From Harmonia axyridis (taxonomy: Eukaryota > Arthropoda > Insecta > Coleoptera > Coccinellidae), in the NCBI RefSeq assembly GCF_914767665.1, contig NC_059501.1:31844501-31908500 (forward strand): DNA of 64,000 nucleotides, given 5' to 3'. This document shows positions 40,001 to 49,000 of this stretch, piece after piece (position 1 is the first letter of the stretch; each line of letters opens with the position of its first letter). The translations under genes were made by a program, and so were the position numbers. The notes beneath the pieces are model-generated. The model was not told the origin of the DNA and made no database searches. It saw only the letters and a list, made by a program, of their open reading frames with translations.

Positions 40001-43000
40001 TGAAGTGATGAAATGTTTTTAAACCTTATTTCAATTTGAGTTATAATTAAATCCAGAATTTCACAAAAAAGCCGTTTCATTGAGGAATTATCCGTGAGCT
40101 GAATTTCGGAATCTATTTTACGTTTTCGACGTCTAGCACTCGGTGGCATTACTTCTGGGAGTTTTTCTACTTCTGAATATAAGCGAATGAAATACTCATC
40201 TTCTGTGCGAAATTTTTTCAGAGTCGATAATAAAGAAGTGATTCTGGCGTTGCAATAAGTTATATCTGATAACTTATGCTGGATTATAGAAAAAACGGGA
40301 TCTGTGTATGTAAAAATCAAATTAAAAGAGTGGAGAATGAACAAAAATTCGAAATCATTCAACATTTTCTTCAGACCGGTAGCTTCACGTATTGTAATAT
40401 CATCCCATTCATCTAAATTGTCGCTGATATGATAAAAAACTTCAATTAATTCTTCTCTCTTATCGAATATTGTTTTTACAGCGCGAGATTTGAAATTCCA
40501 ACGAGTTTCCGAGCTAGAGGGTAATCTTTTTTTGCAAATTTCCTCTAGAATATTAGTGCGTTTACTTGATTTAGTGAAAAACGACGAAAATCCTGAAAGA
40601 TTCGAAAAAAACACGCGACACTCATTGATTTTCTTGGTCGAATCTTATAACACTAAATTCAATTTATGTGCATAACAGTGCGTGAATAGTGCTTGAGGAG
40701 CAATTGTTTTTATTCGCGCTTGTAACCCATTAATTTCCCCCGCCATCACAGCTGCCCCGTCATATGTTTGACCTACTAATTTAGTCGCTAAATTGAAATC
40801 TTTAAAATTGTCCAACAAGGTATTGAAAATATCATTCGAAAAAACCCCAAAATCGTTCGGATATTTTACCTTCTCGAACGACATGATATTTTTTTATACG
40901 TTTTATGAACTGAATAGAATGAAATTTACATACTTTTTTATATTTATCATTTCGATTTGCCTAATTCAATGATGGAATAAAATATGGCATATATTTGGAT
41001 GAACTTCTACCATGTGAATCAGGAAAATTGAGAAATTTTAGACCATACTTCTTTCTGACATTGTGGGGACAGAACAGGATTTAATGTAACAATGAGTTGG
41101 ACTCGTTAATATCTCAAGGAAATATAATATACATATAAATAATTGCTTATAGGAATCAGCAATACTCTTATTGGCTATAGGTGAAGATAAGTAATATTCG
41201 ATTCAATCATCTTTTGAATTGGTAATATTTCTTTTACTTCAGGTAGAAAAATTCTCAATATTTTTCACAATTCTTTGCTTTAAATTCAAATTTGGAATAA
41301 CGATTTAACGTTCAACTCTTCGAGTTGAAAGAGATGTATATTGTTCTCTTTCTCTAGGGCAATAAATCAAGAGAGTTGAGTTAACGAAAAAGATTATTTA
41401 AAAAAAATATTGCAATTTCTTAAACTTTTATGACATGAAATTTTCAAGGAGGTATGTATACAAGAATGGCTTCACGAAGCGAAAAATTTTTACTATAAAT
41501 TTTTTCAAGTTAATATTAATGAAGGAAGTACGATAAAATTTTCTTAATCAAGAATTGCCTATTTTCAGGGTTAAATTTAAATGGTAAATATTGTAGATAG
41601 AGTTTCGGGAATAGGGAGTTTTTCAAAAGAAATTTTTTTTTTTGAGAATTTTTTGTCAGATTTCTGAAATATTAATAATTTTCCATATTTCGGCAAAAAT
41701 CCAGATACCTTTTTTTCATCTTAATTTCTTTATGACTTTTGAAATTTTCTTTATGATACTAAGCGCTCAAAATGTACTTCTCCAGACATCATTACGAATA
41801 AAATCAGCTAGCATATATATTTTAGGAACAGTATCGTTTCTAATTCTAACAATGATTTCATAACAAGTTTTCTACCTTTCCCTATTCTTCAGTGCAATAT
41901 TGTCATAAACTAGTAATGTACACAATTTTAGCCAATCAGAGAAACCCTACCCTCGTAAATCATAAAAGTGTCATTCATCTCGAGCCATAAAATACAGTCC
42001 AAGATTCTATTGGCGTTCATGTTGCAAAAAGGCGTAAACCTTTGGGAGGCGTTCCAAAAAGCATAATTCCATATGAAAAACATCTACAATTAGAGCAAAT
42101 CAAGCAATTTTAAAAAATTTTTTGCACCAATTCAAAACACATAATATCACTGAACATTTGTGGATGAGTTACTTGAAATGAGAAGTCTCTCTGAAGCTGA
42201 ATAGTCATTTAAAGAAAATGTTCAATTTCAAAGTTCGATTTGCGGAATACTATCGATTTTTTTTTGGAAATCGAAACGGGATCTTCAAGTTCACTATATC
42301 ACGTCATTGTTCACTCAAAAAATGAAATGAATCCGACCTGTACTTTGGAATTGGAATGCACTGAAATTAGCACTGAAATAGCAGTGGTATGAACAAGGTA
42401 TTGAACACCCTTAACTGATTAATGTTTGGAAATAAAAAATCAGTTAGCATGGCTCGATAGCGCTTGCCATTCACTGTAATTAATTTTGAAAGAAATGAAG
42501 ACTGATGAAGCCGCCAGCGTGTAAACCACAGCAAACAGTCAATTTTTATGGATATAATGGCGATTCGTTAATGGCTTGAGGTTGGAAAATTTCCAAAATT
42601 TGGAAGCGTTGCTGAACAGAAATATCAACACACTTCAACATTCTCAAATGTCAAATCATAGACAACAACCATCGAAACTTGTCATGCCAGCTGAAAATAT
42701 ACCCGTTATATCAGTTATACAGTAAAAGGGATTTAGCTACTATAACATATTGATATCCGAGAATTTGATCTAGGAAATGAAATTTGAAAACTTCATTTTT
42801 CGAGTCATGAAGTTTTATTCAAATATCGAAACGAATAGTCCTGAATTTGAATTCAGGTATAGGTTTTTTCAGTCAAATTTTAATAGTCTACATTAATCTT
42901 CCGGGATTTTTCGAATCTGCATTCAAATTGTGTACATCCTTGTGCAAGTCCAAAACAAAATCTCTTTGCTTTTATTTTATCACTAGTATGTTTCGAGTGA

Positions 43001-46000
43001 ACAACTCTTCCTTTGAGAGTTTATAGTTAGAATTGAGGTTGTTTGAATCAACAAAATGTTATGATCGAGTGGTGAATTCAACTTAGAACCTTGAATTAAT
43101 GAGGAGCAATTTATTATCCTTTTCAAAAGGGTGTTAATTGTTAACAGAATTTTTCAGGAAACTAGCACCTGTGCGAACCATTTTGGAAAATAGTCCACTA
43201 CTAATTGAGAAATGTGAAAACGTGTAATGGGTTTGCTGAGTATCGAACGAACCTCCTAAATTTCCCCACCATCCTTAATTTTGAAATTAAACGCATACAA
43301 TTTCCGGACAATTGGAATAATTTTTTCTTGGACGATTAGAAAGTTTTGAACAGAAATAGTGAAATCAAAATCATCTAGTTAGATTATCACTATTTGAAAT
43401 AATAAGATGACATTTGAATTATCTCTGATATCTAGTTAAAAGGATATTAAATTTCAACAGTAATGAAACTTTTGTCGTGACTAGTGGTATTTGAGTTGTA
43501 AATAACTACTCACATTATTATTCTTTAACATTTTTACTTGTATACCCGTAATTCGATCTATAAATTGAATTCAAAACTTGACAAGTTTATTTTGTTATTC
43601 ACTAATAATTTATCGGAAAACATTCTCGTCATAGCTGAATAATTCCCGAATATTTCAATGTTCTACCATAACAGCGCAATATCTTCCTCTGTGAATATGA
43701 TAATGCATATGAATTTCCCCATCATGATGATAATTCGTACTACCCATTCATACATATATAACATGTATCATATTAATCAATTGGATAGCAAAACGGCTAT
43801 AATAATCGTATCAAATTAAATATGTTTAGTAATTGTGGGTTCATATATTTCAGATCATTTAAATAACTACCCCTCAGAGAAGACAATGAAATGCCCAGAG
43901 CGGTCCAGGGACGCTCTAGACCTTTCATTCTCTGAGATTTTCATGAAAAATATTAGCAATAGTCTTCTTTACAATTTCCCAAATTCTTTTATTTTCTAAC
44001 TAACTCTGACTTATTAGGTTTTTTCTCCTATCTATATAAAGAATTCATTTCCTATTGGAAAAATTGATAGGCTAGGAGCAGTTATACATTTCATATTAAT
44101 TAAATATAACATTTTGGTTATTATAGTTACTGGAAAAAAATCCCATTCTTAGAAAATAAAATAATAATGAGAGCTGATCACAAATATATTTTCCATGGAT
44201 GAGGAATTAACAAGAGATATTATCAGAAACAAACGGAGTATCTAATTCCCATATCCAGAACACGTGAAACACTTATTGCTAACCATGAACATCACTTCTT
44301 CGTGTTGCTCCATGTTGAATACCTCTTTAACTTAGGTATATTTCACTGAAAGATTTCTTGAAGTAGAAAATTAATTACACCATAAATTGTTGAACTTAAC
44401 GAAGGGTTGAAAGTAGACGAGCCTTTATTCCTTGTCCCGTTCATTCACGCGTCTCCACAAGATTTTGGTATATTTTTTCCATTATACAGTGCTTGCAAAT
44501 CGGTATGTTGGGATGTGATTCATTGAATTGAAATGAGGACATAATCAATAACGTTTACTACTCTTGCCGTCCACAAACAGTAAAATTCAATTATAAACAA
44601 GAGGAAAATAAATCCCCAATCTGAAAATCATGTTAGAAGAATGATGCTTCAAATTTATTTCATTTTGATTTCCATTTAGTTTTCTCAAGAAAAAACTAAA
44701 ATGAAATGAATTGGCTTTTATAGTATCAGAACCATAAAAAGTATTCTTTTCATTATAATATGAATTGCTTGTCCGTATCAATAAATGAATAAATAAATTC
44801 TATTCAAATTTTCAGCCACTGGCTTACCTATAGTGTCCATCTTTGTCGCGCGTGCAAACTAAACTGAGTCAACTAATCACAAAACTGTCAAGAAAGTTTT
44901 TGTAGTTCAAAATCTCATCCTTCTAACGGTACTAGTGGAACCCGATCGGATCGGATACAACGAGAGAAAACTAAAGCCATCTATTGGAAAAAATTTTTTT
45001 TTACTACACCATATATATTATTCTGTTTGAATATCCAAGAAAAGAAGTTAATCGTTGTTTTTTGAGAAAATTTGATCGTGATGAGATAATGCTTAATGTG
45101 AGGATTCACGACTTCGTGTTATTCGTGAGTAGGAATCTTACTATGTATATAATTGGAATGATATGATCGGTTTCCAATACTTCACGTGATTAATATGTAA
45201 ATTGGTTATAATGTGAGATGAGTTCACATGAAATAAACGTAAAATATATTTCCGTTACCTTCAATTGGCATACTTATTTTTTATTCAATTCAAACTTTGG
45301 TAAATAATTCAGTATGATATCAAATTGCTTTTCCGATTAGATATTGTGAGCAATCAAGATAGGAAAAATGTCAATATTCCCTGAAGTATACGAATAATAA
45401 ATGACATATTTCATATATTAGGTAATCATAATAATCATAATCTCTAAAAATATAGTTTGAAAGTAGGATGTTTCTGAATTCTTTAGTTGATACCATATTT
45501 TGAAGCAGATGATTCATAAGAGCAATAAGTTTGGGAAAAATATTAATATAAAAGCATGGTTTGAATTTTTTCACAAATATTTTCGAGAATTGGTGCATAA
45601 ACATGATTTATTATGTAGTTGAATGGTGGATGAATGATTAATTGATAGTTATGTAGGAATGAATTATTGAATTGTAATATGCAAATACATAATGAAAATC
45701 CAGCATATTTCAGACTATTGTAGGCTCGATTGTAGGGACAAATTGTTTTCAGTATATTCGTATCCATATATATGCAATTGCATTAGATTTGAAAGATCGT
45801 CAAGAACAGGCCTAAGGCATAACATAAGAAGAAGAAGAAGAAGATATATTCAATTGAGGTTTATTACGAAAATATCTGATATCAATAATAATAATAATAA
45901 CGTTTATTGAACTATTTCTCATACAGTCAACAAACAGAATAAATATGTTACAGAGGTAACCAAATTCAAGGGTTTGATTATCTGTGCGTAACTATGAATG

Positions 46001-49000
46001 AGGAAAGAATTTAATAATAATTTTCAGAAAACATAATTGTGGTGATGGTCACGTCACAACAAATTATTTCTGTTTTTCATTTCTGACATATTTCAGCCTG
46101 TAATCAACGAGTTGATTTGTGGAATAAAATTTTGTAAAACCTGCATTAGAGATTTACTTAGGAATTATTTCCTAGCATTAGTTGATTTATAATTTTTGTA
46201 ATTTATGTAACGAGTTGTTCAGCTTGGTTGTCTAACAGACGAACTTTTGAGCGGTCGTTCCTCGAACAGATCGCCCTTTCATTTCGTAAACACGATAACT
46301 GTCGAACGAAGGAACCTACAAATTTGGAATTTTTAGGGTAGGTTTGGATCTCGAATACTGCAGTCATGTTCAGTAAAAGGCAAAATCTTATTAGAGTTCA
46401 CATAGTTATGGCCTTTGGAATTTTGGTTTTCCTGATAATTTTAGAACTACAAATTCTATCGAGATGAATTTTAACATTCAGATGTAAAATAACTAATGTA
46501 ATTCAAGTCCGAGTTCAAGTCTCACTGAGAATTTTAACTCGGATAGTTGCGCCAGAACCGGAGAAAGTTGAAATAAAATTGAAAAAAGAAGCGATCAATA
46601 TTTCAGGTACGACTGAGTTGAGATTTTTCGAAAAGATATATTTCCATTACACTAAATTTGCCTAGGTTGAAATTTGGTTTGTACATGTAAAATGATCACT
46701 GGAAGCTTTCAAGAAGATCAGTAGTATCAGAGCCCTCATTCTAGTTAAACTGAGCGGCAACAATGATATCATGATGAATTACATACAGGTCAGTGCTTTT
46801 TTGAATGTTTGGATTATACATAACACAAAATGTAAGTACTGAAAATTTCAAGCAAGGTTAACAAAAATATTTCTTGATTAATTCAACAAGATTCGATTGA
46901 AGATAAATCACCAAGCAGGAAATTGTATTTTGTAAATTTTGAAACCTGATTCAGTATATTTAAGCCCATGTTTAGAATCTGAGGAATAAAATTTATTATT
47001 AACTCCATAAAATAATATTTATATCAGACTTTCAAGATGTGTTCTGTGAAACAGATATACAGCGTGCCACAAAAGTAAATCGTCAATAATTCTTGTACGA
47101 AGAATTATTAAGGAAAATCCTCGCAGCCGTAGATTTTTAATTTCAAACGCATTTTATTCTCTGCTCTTTTGAATTTGATATTTCTCACCCCCACACTCCT
47201 CTATTTAATTTTTTCAAATGGGAATATATGAATTGTGATACATCAAATGAAAGGTTATTTGATTACCTATTCAACGATGTGGCTAAATGTAGAATTGGTT
47301 GTGCTGTTTTTCATCAGAAAATTAGGAAATAATTTATAATTTGTGATCAGATATTGCCAAAGGAACTAACCACCTAACGTTTCTACACCTTGCCAGAGAC
47401 TGTAACCTTGTTCCTAAGGGTCTCAAAGTAAAACTCCCAAAAAGAGGCGAAAGGGCAGACAGAATCTCTAGTAGAGCAAGCCAAGCACTTATAAGAGAAA
47501 GGCTCAACTACCACCGGTTCAACAAGGCTAACCTGATACAAACTTGTGAGAGCAATGAGAACATCAGAACAAGCATACGAGGCAGATCAAGCGCAGAGGA
47601 CTTTGAAAGAAAATGATGGAAATAGTCCAATAAATTATCTAACATGTGATAAGAGAGCAACTGCAATCAGACCATTATTCTTTTACTAACTAAGAATTAT
47701 TGAGCGAAATCCACGAATCCATGGATCTTTAATTTGATTCCAACAAGATGGTGCGCCTCCGCATTATGGAATTGAAGTGAGGAGGTATTTTGATGGCACA
47801 TTTCCTGAGAAATGAATTGACAGGAGAGGATTAGTTGAATGGCTACCCCGATCTCCAGATTTGAACCCTCTCGACTATTTTCTGTGGGGCCATTTGAAGA
47901 GTACCGTTTACCAAAATCGGTCAGATAATTTGGAAAATCTGCGACTTAAAATTCAAAGAAGTCGCAAGAATACCTGTTGCTGCGTTTAGGGGTTTCGAAA
48001 AACGGCTTGCACATTGTCAAGCAGTCAACGCTTCTTAATTTGATACATTAACATTATTTTCCATCCTTGAATAGGAAACTCATCGATTTCAAAGTAACCA
48101 TACCCAATTGATTATTTTCTAATGTTTTGATAAAAAAAAACGGTGCAATCAATTTTCCTTACATTCGCACCGTTGAGTGAGAGGCGTAGGGGGTGAGAGC
48201 TATTAAATTAAAAAAAGCATAGGATAAATTGCTTTTGAAATTAAAAATCGACTGACGCAAGGATTTTCCTTAATAATTCTTCGTACAAGAATTATTGACG
48301 AGTTACGTTACTGTTTTGGCACGCTGAATGTTTTGAATACGGTGAAAACTTTCATTATACAGGGTGTCCGGGAAAATGTGTGAAATTTCTCGGATTCAGA
48401 TAAAACATAAAAAAATAAGATGACAAGTTCCCATTTTTTTTCCTAGCGGCCCTCCCTACGGAGATACGGCCTCCTAAATGACGTCACTGGAAATCCATTT
48501 TACTGGAATAAATTTCAAAGTACTTAATATAATTTGAAGAAAATTTGATATGATGCACAGTAGTAAGGACCTCTTAAAATACTGCCCTTGAATTTAAATT
48601 AGCCCTTTTATTAACCCCTTAATAACTATGAACTATAACGTGCCTTTCTGTGACAAAACTGCATAGTTAAAAATCTTTGTAAGTAATTTTGTCGGATTCG
48701 ATAACATGAACTAGAACATTTTTGTTCCTTGAATAACTTTCGTATCACACTTTATTGCCGACAAAAAAAAATTAAGAATTAATGGTTCTTTTAAATATAA
48801 ATGAAAAAATTAATTCCTTTGCTATTTTGTTTTTCGAAAACGGTTCATTTTATCGACGATGAATAAGAGTACCTTTTTTAGCTTAATGTTCAAGCTATCC
48901 AAATTTGTTTTTTTCTACTCCTTATCATACAGGATGTTGAAAATGTAAGCATTAAAATGTACAACCTAGAGCTAATTTGAATTTAAGAGCAGTATTTTAA

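Larger units (their letters stand above)
47060..48326 (+). mobile_element. Mariner-like element, about 1.27 kb
   Basis: The ends CAGCGTGCCACAAAAGTAA and TTACTGTTTTGGCACGCTG begin inverted repeats of about 100 bp. These repeats include AATAATTCTTGTACGAAGAA, itself a near-palindrome, and AAGGAAAATCCT. The size and the transposase relic at 47745-47990 fit a mariner-type element. A second, unrelated coding relic lies inside at about 47340-47640. Confidence 0.7.
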
